From: an uncultured Prevotellaceae bacterium
GTDB taxonomy: Bacteria > Bacteroidota > Bacteroidia > Bacteroidales > Bacteroidaceae
Reading direction: 5' to 3'
Length of the DNA stretch: 64,000 nt
Assembly (NCBI GenBank): GCA_902768105.1
Contig: CACXJZ010000004.1
Location: 1 to 64,000 of the forward strand
Under the pieces are notes generated by a model. It worked only from the letters and a program-made list of their open reading frames with translations, searched no databases and had not been told where the DNA came from. A program made the translations under genes and the position numbers. Within the stretch, counting starts at the first letter, position 1. Every line of letters begins with the position of its first letter. Shown here piece after piece: positions 44,319 to 52,872 of the stretch.

Positions 44319-45416
44319 ATGGAAAAGAAGAACATTGCACTCATCACTGGCATAACTGGTCAGGACGGAAGCTATCTAGCTGAATTCCTGCTAGATAAAG
44401 GTTACGAGGTACACGGCACCATCCGACGCTCGTCAGTAGATTTCCGCGAACGCATTGCACACCTGGAAGGCAAGCCGCACTTCCACCTGCACTATGCCGA
44501 CCTCGGCGACTCGATGTCGATTCTGGGAGTCATCGGCAAGGTGAAACCCACAGAAATATACAACCTCGCAGCACAGAGCCACGTACAAGTCAGTTTCGAC
44601 TCGCCAGAATTCACGGCTGATGTCGATGCCGTAGGCGTGCTTCGCGTGTTGGAGGCTGTACGTCAGTTAGGGCTGACCGACAGCTGCCGCATCTATCAGG
44701 CCAGCACCTCAGAGCTATACGGCAAGGTGGAGGAAGTGCCGCAGAACGAGGACACACCTTTCCACCCCTACTCGCCCTACGCTGTTGCCAAACAGTATGG
44801 CTACTGGATTGTCAGGGAGTATCGCGAAGCCTACGGCATGTATTGCTGCTCAGGCATCCTCTTCAACCACGAGAGCGAACGTCGAGGAGAGACTTTCGTC
44901 ACACGCAAGATTACACTGGCTGCCGCTCGCATCAAGCAGGGACATCAGGACAAGCTCTATCTGGGAAACCTCGGCTCACTGCGTGACTGGGGCTATGCCA
45001 AGGACTATGTGGAGTGCATGTGGCTCATCCTGCAGCAGGACACTCCTGAGGACTTCGTCATCGCAACTGGTGTACAGCACTCAGTACGCGAGTTCTGCTA
45101 CTACGCCTTCAAACACGTGGGTATCGAGCTGGAATTCGTGGGCGAAGGAGCCGACGAGAAGGGTATTGACAAGGCTACAGGAAAAGTGCTTGTGGAGGTA
45201 TCACCCGACTTCTACCGTCCCACCGACGTAGTGAACCTGTGGGGTGACCCGACAAAGGCGAAAGCCAAGCTGGGCTGGAACCCAAACAAGACTTCATTTG
45301 AAGAATTGGTGAAGCTGATGGTTGATCACGACATGGCCAAGGTTGCTGCTGAAGGTGCTGCCGCCAAGGTACGCACAAATCTGGCAGAGTATCTGGAGAA
45401 AGGAATTGTGAAATAA
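44319..45416 (+). CDS. gmd: GDP-mannose 4,6-dehydratase
   Basis: 365 residues. Extended SDR: NAD(P)-binding [15 protein letters not shown], catalytic [11 protein letters not shown] (YxxxK), substrate part [16 protein letters not shown]. Converts GDP-mannose to GDP-4-keto-6-deoxymannose. Stop and the next start overlap by one base (TAATG). Confidence 0.97.
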   Translation: MEKKNIALITGITGQDGSYLAEFLLDKGYEVHGTIRRSSVDFRERIAHLEGKPHFHLHYADLGDSMSILGVIGKVKPTEIYNLAAQSHVQVSFDSPEFTADVDAVGVLRVLEAVRQLGLTDSCRIYQASTSELYGKVEEVPQNEDTPFHPYSPYAVAKQYGYWIVREYREAYGMYCCSGILFNHESERRGETFVTRKITLAAARIKQGHQDKLYLGNLGSLRDWGYAKDYVECMWLILQQDTPEDFVIATGVQHSVREFCYYAFKHVGIELEFVGEGADEKGIDKATGKVLVEVSPDFYRPTDVVNLWGDPTKAKAKLGWNPNKTSFEELVKLMVDHDMAKVAAEGAAAKVRTNLAEYLEKGIVK

Positions 45417-46582
45417 TGGACAAGACAAGTAAGATATACGTTGCCGGACACCACGGACTGGTGGGGTCTGCCATCTGGAACAACCTGAAGCAAAGAGGAT
45501 ATACGAACCTCATAGGTCGTTCGCATAAGGAACTGGATTTGACAGACCAGCTGGCCGTCAGAAGATTCTTTGACGAGGAGCAGCCCGATGCCGTCGTACT
45601 GGCAGCTGCTTTCGTAGGAGGCATCATGGCCAACTCTCTCTACCGTGCCGACTTCATCATGCAAAACATGAAGATGCAATGCAACGTCATCTCTGAATCA
45701 TATGCTCACAACGTAAAAAAACTGCTCTTCCTTGGCTCTACGTGCATCTATCCTAAGAACGCACCACAGCCCATGAAAGAGGACTGCCTGCTTACCTCGC
45801 CACTGGAATATACCAACGAGGAGTATGCCATCGCCAAGATTGCCGGTCTGAAGATGTGCGAAAGCTACAACCTGCAGTATGGCACCAACTATATTGCCGT
45901 GATGCCGACAAACCTCTATGGTCCCAATGATAACTTCCACCTGGAAAACTCGCACGTCATGCCTGCCATGATGCGTAAGATTTATCTGGCCAAGCTCATC
46001 CACGACGGTGATTGGGAGGCTATCTGCCGCGACCTCAATATCCGTCCCGTAGAAGGGTTCAGTGGGTCGTCAAATCATGACGATATCCTGAAAGTGTTGG
46101 CAAAGTATGGCATATCAGACAACAAGGTGGTGCTGTGGGGCACAGGCAAGCCGCTGCGTGAGTTCCTCTGGAGCGAAGACATGGCCGATGCCTCCGTCCA
46201 CGTACTGCTTAACGTCAACTTCTCAGACATTATCGGCATCGAGAAATACTCAAGTGTACATTATGGAGCCTCAACCGACGGTGCCGTTGACAGAAACCAC
46301 TCGGCCGGACGCGGTGGAGCCATACCCAGCCTCGGCGAAATACGTAACTGCCACATCAACGTAGGTACAGGCAAGGAACTGACCATCCGCGAACTCTCGG
46401 AGCTCGTTGTCAAAGCCGTTGGTTTTGAGGGTACAGTGGAGTTCGATGCCTCAAAGCCCGACGGCACGATGCGCAAACTCATTGACGTGGAGAAGCTCCA
46501 TTCCTTAGGCTGGACGCACAAGGTCGAGATAGAGGATGGTGTACGGAAACTCTTTGAGTGGTACAAAGAAAGTTTATCCTAA
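45416..46582 (+). CDS. fcl: GDP-L-fucose synthase
   Basis: 388 residues. Extended SDR epimerase/reductase: GHHGLVGSAIWNNL, catalytic YTNEEYAIAKIAG, MPTNLYGPNDNFH. Makes GDP-L-fucose from the gmd product. It is longer than E. coli Fcl (about 320); extra residues include EKYSSVHYGASTDGAVDRN near 275. This longer form is common in Bacteroidetes. Confidence 0.95.
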   Translation: MDKTSKIYVAGHHGLVGSAIWNNLKQRGYTNLIGRSHKELDLTDQLAVRRFFDEEQPDAVVLAAAFVGGIMANSLYRADFIMQNMKMQCNVISESYAHNVKKLLFLGSTCIYPKNAPQPMKEDCLLTSPLEYTNEEYAIAKIAGLKMCESYNLQYGTNYIAVMPTNLYGPNDNFHLENSHVMPAMMRKIYLAKLIHDGDWEAICRDLNIRPVEGFSGSSNHDDILKVLAKYGISDNKVVLWGTGKPLREFLWSEDMADASVHVLLNVNFSDIIGIEKYSSVHYGASTDGAVDRNHSAGRGGAIPSLGEIRNCHINVGTGKELTIRELSELVVKAVGFEGTVEFDASKPDGTMRKLIDVEKLHSLGWTHKVEIEDGVRKLFEWYKESLS

Positions 46583-46599
46583 AGACATATATAAAGCCT

Positions 46600-47436
46600 A
46601 TGCAATCCATTAGAACCCTAAACGACATGATTGTCTTCCTGCAACAACGGGGCGACCGTAAACGTGTGGCAGTGGTATGTGCCAACGATGCCAGTACACG
46701 CTATGCCATTGAGAAAGGCAAGGAGATGGGATTTATTGAGCCTATCTATGTCGATGGCGATGACAAAGATGAGTGTGCACGACGTGCTGTAGCACTATGC
46801 AAGAACGGTGAGGCAGACATCCTGATGAAGGGTCTGATTAACACCGATGTGTTGCTTCGCGCTATTCTGGATAAGGAGAAGGGTATCCTCCGTCCAGGAC
46901 ATGTGCTCACACACGTGGCTATGGCCGAGATTCCCAAATATGAAAAACTGCTCTTCTTTACTGATGCGGCTGTCATTCCTGTCCCCACCCCTGCCCAGCG
47001 TCGCCAACAGATTCAATATATGAATTACGTATGCCATGCCTTGGGTATCGAGGAACCACGTATCTCACTCATACACTGTGCAGAGAAAGTAAGTGCCAAG
47101 GCATTCCCCTATACAGCAGACTATCTTGATATTATCGCCGAAGCACAGACGGGAAAGTTCGGACGTTGTATCATTGACGGACCGCTCGACCTCAAAACAT
47201 CGCTCGACTCTGTCAGCCTGCACGAGAAAGGCATTCGTAGTGTCATTGACGGACAAGCCGATGCCCTCATCTTCCCTGACATCGTGGCTGGCAACGTGTT
47301 CTATAAGACACTGACGCTCTTCGGATATGCCAAGACTGCCGGCGTGCTTCAAGGAACCCAGTGCTGTTGCGTGCTTCCTTCACGTGCAGATAGTCCTGAA
47401 TCGAAGTATTATTCCCTCGCCTTAGCTGCAATATGA
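46600..47436 (+). CDS. ptb: Phosphate butyryltransferase-type phosphotransacylase
   Basis: 278 residues from the ATG at 46600, which is 17 bases after fcl. PTA/PTB fold: AVVCANDASTRYAIEKG, DILMKGLINTDVLLRA, FTDAAVIPVPTP, DGPLDLKTSLD, DIVAGNVFYKTL. With the kinase that follows it interconverts butyryl-CoA and butyrate via butyryl phosphate, giving ATP; isobutyrate or isovalerate are also possible. Its stop overlaps the buk start by four bases. Confidence 0.88.
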   Translation: MQSIRTLNDMIVFLQQRGDRKRVAVVCANDASTRYAIEKGKEMGFIEPIYVDGDDKDECARRAVALCKNGEADILMKGLINTDVLLRAILDKEKGILRPGHVLTHVAMAEIPKYEKLLFFTDAAVIPVPTPAQRRQQIQYMNYVCHALGIEEPRISLIHCAEKVSAKAFPYTADYLDIIAEAQTGKFGRCIIDGPLDLKTSLDSVSLHEKGIRSVIDGQADALIFPDIVAGNVFYKTLTLFGYAKTAGVLQGTQCCCVLPSRADSPESKYYSLALAAI

Positions 47437-48500
47437 AAATATTAGTAGTCAATCCTGGTAGCACCAGCACCAAAATGGCTGTCTATGAAGACGAGACTCC
47501 TGTGCTGCTCCGTAACATCGCCCACTCTGCCGAGGAATTGGCGCCATTCGGTAATATCACTGAACAACAGGAATTCCGTCGCCAACTGGTGCTCGATGAA
47601 CTTCAGACAGCAGACATTCCGTTGGAGTTTGATGCCGTCATTGGCCGTGGTGGACTGGTAAAGCCCATTAGTGGTGGTGTATATGAAATAAACCAGCGCA
47701 TGCTTGACGACACACGATATGGATGCGTCATGCATAGTCACGCTTGTAACCTAGGTTGTCTCATTGCTTACGAGATAGCCGCCATGATACCTGGCTGCCG
47801 TTCATTCATTGCTGACCCTGGTGTCGTCGATGAACTGTCGCCCTTGGCACGTATCAGCGGCTCACCACTCATGCCACGCATTGCCATCTGGCACGCACTC
47901 AACCAGCGCGCCATTGCCCGTCGCTATGCCCGAGGCATCGGCAAGCAATACGAGGACTTGAGCCTCATCATCTGTCATCTGGGAGGTGGTATTAGCGTAG
48001 CAGCCCATGACCACGGCAAGGCCATTGATGCCAACAATGCCCTTGACGGTGAAGGCCCGTTTTCGCCTGAACGCGCAGGCAGCCTTCCTGCAGTCGATTT
48101 GATACGTCTCTGCTTTAGCGGCAAGTATAATGAGCAGCAACTCTTGAAGCGCATTGCTGGCAAGGCAGGTCTCAACGCCCATCTGGGAACGAACGACATG
48201 CGCGAGATTCTGCGACGCATCAAGGATGGCGATGAGCATGCCAAACTTATTGTTGATGCCATGATTTACCACATTGCCAAGAATATTGCCGCAGAAGGGG
48301 CCGTGCTTTGTGGCCATGTTGATGCCATTCTCATCACGGGCGGAATGGCACATTCAGAATACATCATTGGCGAACTGCGCCGACGCATCGGTTTCCTCGC
48401 CCCTGTATATACCTTCCCTGGTGAAGACGAAATGGAAGCCCTTGCCCTCAATGCTCTTGCCGTGCTGCAAGGCCGTCGTGAGGCAAAGGTCTATGAGTAA
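47433..48500 (+). CDS. buk: Butyrate kinase
   Basis: 355 residues. ASKHA fold: VNPGSTSTKMAVYEDE (ATP site), GRGGLVKPISGGVYEIN, ADPGVVDELSPLARISG, ICHLGGGISVAAHDHGKAID. Coupled to ptb. It ends the manC-led run and is followed by a hairpin at 48531-48571. Confidence 0.95.
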   Translation: MKILVVNPGSTSTKMAVYEDETPVLLRNIAHSAEELAPFGNITEQQEFRRQLVLDELQTADIPLEFDAVIGRGGLVKPISGGVYEINQRMLDDTRYGCVMHSHACNLGCLIAYEIAAMIPGCRSFIADPGVVDELSPLARISGSPLMPRIAIWHALNQRAIARRYARGIGKQYEDLSLIICHLGGGISVAAHDHGKAIDANNALDGEGPFSPERAGSLPAVDLIRLCFSGKYNEQQLLKRIAGKAGLNAHLGTNDMREILRRIKDGDEHAKLIVDAMIYHIAKNIAAEGAVLCGHVDAILITGGMAHSEYIIGELRRRIGFLAPVYTFPGEDEMEALALNALAVLQGRREAKVYE

Positions 48501-48530
48501 GAAGTCTCTGCTTATACAACGGATATAATA

Positions 48531-48571
48531 ATAGCGGTGGATCATGAAGGTCCACCGCTATACATTGTTAT
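48531..48571. terminator. Terminator-like hairpin between buk and xylB
   Basis: atagcggtgga/tccaccgctat, an 11-base perfect stem. The T runs are weak on both sides, but its place between convergent genes fits a shared terminator. Confidence 0.65.
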
Positions 48572-48582
48572 ATAAGATATCT

Positions 48583-50073
48583 TCAGATATTCTTGTTCAG
48601 CACTTCCTTCCAACGGGCATAGGCTGCCAGGTAATCTGCACGATGAGCGTTATCGGGTTCAATCACCTGAAGCTTGTCCAATGTGGCAAATGCCTCATTA
48701 TTGTCCTTATAGATACCTGCGCCAATACCTGCGCCCTTGGCTGCACCCACGGAACCGTCGGTATCGTAAAGCTCGATGGTAGCACCACTTACACCCGCCA
48801 ACGTATCACGGAACAGTGGGCTAAGGAACATGTTGGCCTTTCCTGCATGAATCTTCTGGATATCCATTCCCATCTGCTGCATGATTTCCATACCATAGCA
48901 GAAGGAGAATACGATTCCTTCCTGTGCAGCACGAACCAGATGAGCCTTGTTGTGCTTATTGAAGTTCAGGCCATTGACAGAACAACCAATCTCCTTATTC
49001 TCCAGCACACGCTCAGCACCGTTACCAAACGGAACAATGGTTACGCCTTCGCTTCCAATGGGCACCGTTGCAGCTAAGTCATTCATGGCTGCATAAGACA
49101 CATCAGGAGTGATGTTACGATGAACCCAAGCATTCAGGATGCCCGTACCATTGATGCACAACAGCACACCAAGACGCGTCTGCTCAACAGAATGGTTGAC
49201 ATGGGCAAAGGTGTTGACACGCGACTGCTTGTCGTAGTTCACTTCTCCCAGCACGCCATAAACCACGCCTGAGGTTCCTGCTGTAGCAGCAATCTCTCCT
49301 GGGTTGAGAACATTTAACGAAAGTGCGTTATTCGGCTGGTCTCCACCACGATACGTAATCGGGGTGCCTGCCTTCAGGCCCAGTTCGGCAGCTGCTTCTG
49401 CACACACCTCACTCTGCACACTGAACGTCGGAACGATATCTGCAATAAGCGACTTGTCGAAGCCATAGTACTTCATCAGGAAATCAGCAACCTGATTCTG
49501 CTTGAAGTCCCAGAACATACCTTCACTTAAGCCACTAACCGTCGTGTTTGCCACACCAGAAAGACGCATGGCAATATAATCACCCGGCAACATGATCTTG
49601 TAGATCTTCTCATACGTCTCAGGCTCATTCTCCTTTACCCATGCCAACTTGGCTGCCGTAAAGTTACCCGGAGAATTCAGAAGATGTCCCAGACACTGGT
49701 CTGCTCCCAGTTCCTTGAAGGCCTTCTCACCATAAGGAACGGCACGCGAGTCACACCAGATGATGGAAGGACGAAGCGCCTGAAGATTCTTGTCAACGCA
49801 TACCAATCCATGCATCTGATAAGAGATACCAATGGCCTTAATTTCCTCAGCAGTAGCACCTGCATCGGCCATAATCTTCTTTAAGCTCAACTTGGCATTG
49901 TCCCACCACATCTGAGGATCCTGTTCAGCCCAGCCTGCCTTGACTGCCATAATCGGGGCTTCCTTCTCAGGATAAAAAGCTGTTGCAACACATTTGCCGG
50001 AGTCGGCATTTACCAACGATGCCTTGACAGATGAACTGCCGACATCAAATCCTAATAAATATCTGTTTCCCAT
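48583..50073 (-). CDS. xylB: Xylulokinase
   Basis: 496 residues from the ATG at 50073. FGGY kinase: YLLGFDVGSSSVKASLVNAD at the N-terminus, GISYQMHGLVCVD, WCDSRAVPYG, TAGTSGVVYG, SPLFRDTLAGVSGATI. Phosphorylates D-xylulose for the pentose phosphate route. No xylA or transporter is adjacent; single gene. Confidence 0.93.
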   Translation of the reverse strand: MGNRYLLGFDVGSSSVKASLVNADSGKCVATAFYPEKEAPIMAVKAGWAEQDPQMWWDNAKLSLKKIMADAGATAEEIKAIGISYQMHGLVCVDKNLQALRPSIIWCDSRAVPYGEKAFKELGADQCLGHLLNSPGNFTAAKLAWVKENEPETYEKIYKIMLPGDYIAMRLSGVANTTVSGLSEGMFWDFKQNQVADFLMKYYGFDKSLIADIVPTFSVQSEVCAEAAAELGLKAGTPITYRGGDQPNNALSLNVLNPGEIAATAGTSGVVYGVLGEVNYDKQSRVNTFAHVNHSVEQTRLGVLLCINGTGILNAWVHRNITPDVSYAAMNDLAATVPIGSEGVTIVPFGNGAERVLENKEIGCSVNGLNFNKHNKAHLVRAAQEGIVFSFCYGMEIMQQMGMDIQKIHAGKANMFLSPLFRDTLAGVSGATIELYDTDGSVGAAKGAGIGAGIYKDNNEAFATLDKLQVIEPDNAHRADYLAAYARWKEVLNKNI

Positions 50074-50185
50074 AATTAAATATTGTATCCTTATACAATT
50101 ATAATACGTTTTACTCCACAAAATTCCCAAAAAAATTTTTAATTTGCAATTTTTTTTGCCGTTTTGTGCATTTTTTTATCATTAT

Positions 50186-50218
50186 TTGAACACAATTAAA
50201 AACTTTTTTTTACCTTTG
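50186..50218 (+). promoter_or_regulatory. Promoter of the exopolysaccharide cluster
   Basis: TTG (50186-50188), 22 bases, TACCTTTG (50211-50218), 30 bases before the receiver-protein ATG. Confidence 0.55.
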
Positions 50219-50248
50219 CACCTTAGAACAGACTATTGATATACGTAT

Positions 50249-50617
50249 ATGAAAAGAAAAATTTTAATTCTTGATGACAAAGAGACCATTGCAAAGGTTC
50301 TCTCCATCTACCTCATGAGTGACTATGATGTCCAGTGGCTTCCTGATGGACTACAGGGTGTTAAGTGGCTGCAGGCCGGCAATACTCCAGACCTGATTAT
50401 CTCGGATATCCGTATGCCAGGAATGCGTGGCGACGACTTCCTTGAGTGGATTAAGCAGAACGAACTGTTCCGCCACATCCCCGTTATCATGCTCTCAAGT
50501 GAAGACTCTACGTCAGAGCGTATCCGCTTGCTGGAGATTGGTGCCGTTGACTACATTGTCAAGCCCTTCAATCCTATGGAGCTGAAAATCAGAGTTAAAA
50601 AGATTCTCCCCAATTAA
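50249..50617 (+). CDS. Receiver-only response regulator heading the exopolysaccharide cluster
   Basis: 122 residues, one CheY-like domain with no output domain. All catalytic residues are present: D9-D10, phospho-acceptor D53 (IISDIRMPGM), S83/S84 (MLSSED), K105 (IVKPFN). 40 bases ahead of the sugar transferase gene. It may act by protein-protein contact on a cluster product. No kinase is in the cluster. Confidence 0.9.
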   Translation: MKRKILILDDKETIAKVLSIYLMSDYDVQWLPDGLQGVKWLQAGNTPDLIISDIRMPGMRGDDFLEWIKQNELFRHIPVIMLSSEDSTSERIRLLEIGAVDYIVKPFNPMELKIRVKKILPN

Positions 50618-50657
50618 TCATCATAGGGACACATTATTAATATAATTATACATTAAT

Positions 50658-51866
50658 ATGATAGGTGTTGTATATTTAGGAAGCAACCCGAAGACGCAAG
50701 AACGCCTGAAGTATATCCCTGGGCAGTCAGTAAAAATGACGACTGCCTATAAGGAGACAGCATCTATATGCACACCACACATCAGGAATGAGCATTTCAT
50801 TGTTTTTGTCGAGAAAAATGTTAGGAATGAAGACATTACGGCCATCACATATATCCACAAGAAGTGCCAGAATGTCTATCTCATCCTGCTAACAGACACC
50901 TTGACAGACGAAGAAAGGAGAATTTACCAGAAATGTGGTATTAATGACACGCTGAACAGGGAAGCATCCATCACCGAACTGAATAAGAAGATTCAATTCA
51001 TATCAGAGCGTGAGGGCATCATGTTCAATGATCAGGCTGCAAAATACAAGATTCTGAAGTTCAAGATTCCTCTTTGGAAGCGCCTGTTTGACATTTTCTT
51101 CTCTGGATTGGCCATCATTTTCCTCTCACCAGTCTTTATCATTACTGCCATTGCCATCAGGCTGGAGAGTAAAGGTCCCGTTCTTTTCAAATCAAAGCGT
51201 GTAGGTACAAACTATACGGTTTTCGACTTCCTCAAGTTCCGCAGCATGTACATCGATGCAGAACAGCGTTTGAAGGAGGTCAGCAAAAACAATAACCAAT
51301 ACGCTGAGAAAGACGAGGACGAAGAAGACTCCCACACCACCATCACCTCACCTTTGGGTGATGAGGCAGAACAGCAGATGTATGACATGGGCATGGAGTC
51401 TGAGATGATGATTAGCGACGAGGAAATTATGCTCGTTGGCGACGACTTTGTTGTGGCAGAGAGTGACTTCAACAAGCAAAAGGAAGACGAAATCAACAAT
51501 GCCTTCGTCAAGGTCGAGAACGACCCACGCATCACCAAGGTTGGTCGTTTCATTCGCAAATACAGCATTGACGAGCTTCCACAGCTCTTCAACATCCTCA
51601 AGGGCGACATGTCCATCGTGGGCAACCGTCCGTTACCTCTCTATGAAGCAGAAAAGCTGACTGTAGATACCAGCATCGACCGTTTCATGGCCCCAGCCGG
51701 ACTGACCGGACTTTGGCAGGTTGAAGAACGCGGTAAAGGTGGCAACATGTCTGCAGAAGAACGTAAGCAACTGGACATCATCTATGGCCAGACCTATAAT
51801 TTCGCTTTAGACATGAAGATTATCTTCCGTACGCTGACAGCTTTCATACAAAAAGAAAACGTATAA
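50658..51866 (+). CDS. Priming sugar transferase with receiver-like N-terminal domain and acidic insert
   Basis: 402 residues. Residues 1 to about 120 show a receiver-like beta/alpha pattern without the phospho-acceptor Asp (FIVFVEKNVRN, VYLILLTDTLTDEE, INDTLNREASITELNKKI). A membrane helix (about 148-170) and the bacterial sugar transferase core follow: KRLFDIFFSGLA (from 141), FDFLKFRSMYID, YSIDELPQLFNILKGDMSIV, GLTGLWQVEERG. Residues about 216-283 are an acidic insert (EKDEDEED..., MESEMMISDEEIML) inside the catalytic domain. It should move a sugar phosphate to undecaprenyl phosphate and so start the repeat unit. Confidence 0.9.
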   Translation: MIGVVYLGSNPKTQERLKYIPGQSVKMTTAYKETASICTPHIRNEHFIVFVEKNVRNEDITAITYIHKKCQNVYLILLTDTLTDEERRIYQKCGINDTLNREASITELNKKIQFISEREGIMFNDQAAKYKILKFKIPLWKRLFDIFFSGLAIIFLSPVFIITAIAIRLESKGPVLFKSKRVGTNYTVFDFLKFRSMYIDAEQRLKEVSKNNNQYAEKDEDEEDSHTTITSPLGDEAEQQMYDMGMESEMMISDEEIMLVGDDFVVAESDFNKQKEDEINNAFVKVENDPRITKVGRFIRKYSIDELPQLFNILKGDMSIVGNRPLPLYEAEKLTVDTSIDRFMAPAGLTGLWQVEERGKGGNMSAEERKQLDIIYGQTYNFALDMKIIFRTLTAFIQKENV

Positions 51867-51896
51867 ATCAGATATAAACAAGAAACATTAAATACG

Positions 51897-52853
51897 ATGA
51901 TTGAATTAAGACGCCTATTACTTGCATTCATTGTAGCCACAACAGGCTCCACTGCCTATGCACAGTATGAGAACAGTGGCATTAGCGCCGGATTCTTTGA
52001 TTCCAGCGACAACACAACCATTAATTTCTCAACATTCCACCTTCCCCCATTGGCTGTGCTCTATGAGAATGCAAAAGAAAACCCAATCATACTTCAAGCG
52101 GCAAAAACCCATGAGTTAGCTGTTATGGAAGTTGCCAAGCAGAAGAGGCATATCTTCTCCTACGTTACAGGTCACGCCAGCTACAGCTATGGTAAGACCG
52201 ATATGTGGGGACAGAATTCCTCATCTTATAATCTGGTTCTACAACAGTTTCAGGGCACAGAGCAGAGTTATTGGAATGTAGGTGTCAATCTTGCTGTTCC
52301 CCTGGAGGACATCTTGGATTTATCTGCAGCTGTTAAACGCAAGAGGCTTGAGGCAGAAGTTGCCCGTTACCAACGCGACCAGGCATACGACCAATTGAAA
52401 TTACAGATTGGAACATTGTATGCCCAAATCACCAATGACCTGGTAACGTTGAAGACCATGAGTGAGGCTGCAGCCATCTATCAGGGTGCCGGTCAGCTCA
52501 ATCAGGAGCAGTTCCATCAGGGTGAAATGGAAATTGAGGGCTTTGCCTATACCAAATTACAGGAGGTCACCGTGGTATCTCAATATGAGGCTATGCAGAC
52601 CAAGATCTTAACGGACATCATTACTCTTGAGATTATTACTCACACCCCTATCATAACCAACACCACGACAGAGATTACGCTTGACGGAACTATCACCAAG
52701 AGCAAGCGCGAATTAGAGAAAGAGAAGCGTGCTTTGGAGAAGCGAATCAAGAAGGAGAATGCCGAGGAGCAGAAGCGCTTGGCAAGGTTGGAGAAAGAAG
52801 AAAGGGAAGCCAAGAGAAAGGCTGAAAGAGAAGAAAAGAAGAAGAAAAAATAA
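51897..52853 (+). CDS. TolC-like outer-membrane efflux domain protein, half size
   Basis: 318 residues with signal peptide ending TTGSTAYAQ. Residues about 50-255 look like one TolC/OEP repeat (LPPLAVLYENAKENPIILQA, RLEAEVARYQRDQAYDQLKL, QIGTLYAQI). The C-terminus (about 265-318) is nearly all Lys, Glu and Arg and likely a coiled coil. Canonical TolC has two OEP repeats, so this is half a monomer. No Wza-like SLBB exporter is present, so this may serve export. Confidence 0.65.
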   Translation: MIELRRLLLAFIVATTGSTAYAQYENSGISAGFFDSSDNTTINFSTFHLPPLAVLYENAKENPIILQAAKTHELAVMEVAKQKRHIFSYVTGHASYSYGKTDMWGQNSSSYNLVLQQFQGTEQSYWNVGVNLAVPLEDILDLSAAVKRKRLEAEVARYQRDQAYDQLKLQIGTLYAQITNDLVTLKTMSEAAAIYQGAGQLNQEQFHQGEMEIEGFAYTKLQEVTVVSQYEAMQTKILTDIITLEIITHTPIITNTTTEITLDGTITKSKRELEKEKRALEKRIKKENAEEQKRLARLEKEEREAKRKAEREEKKKKK

Positions 52854-52872
52854 ATAAGCGAAATAATAAGTT

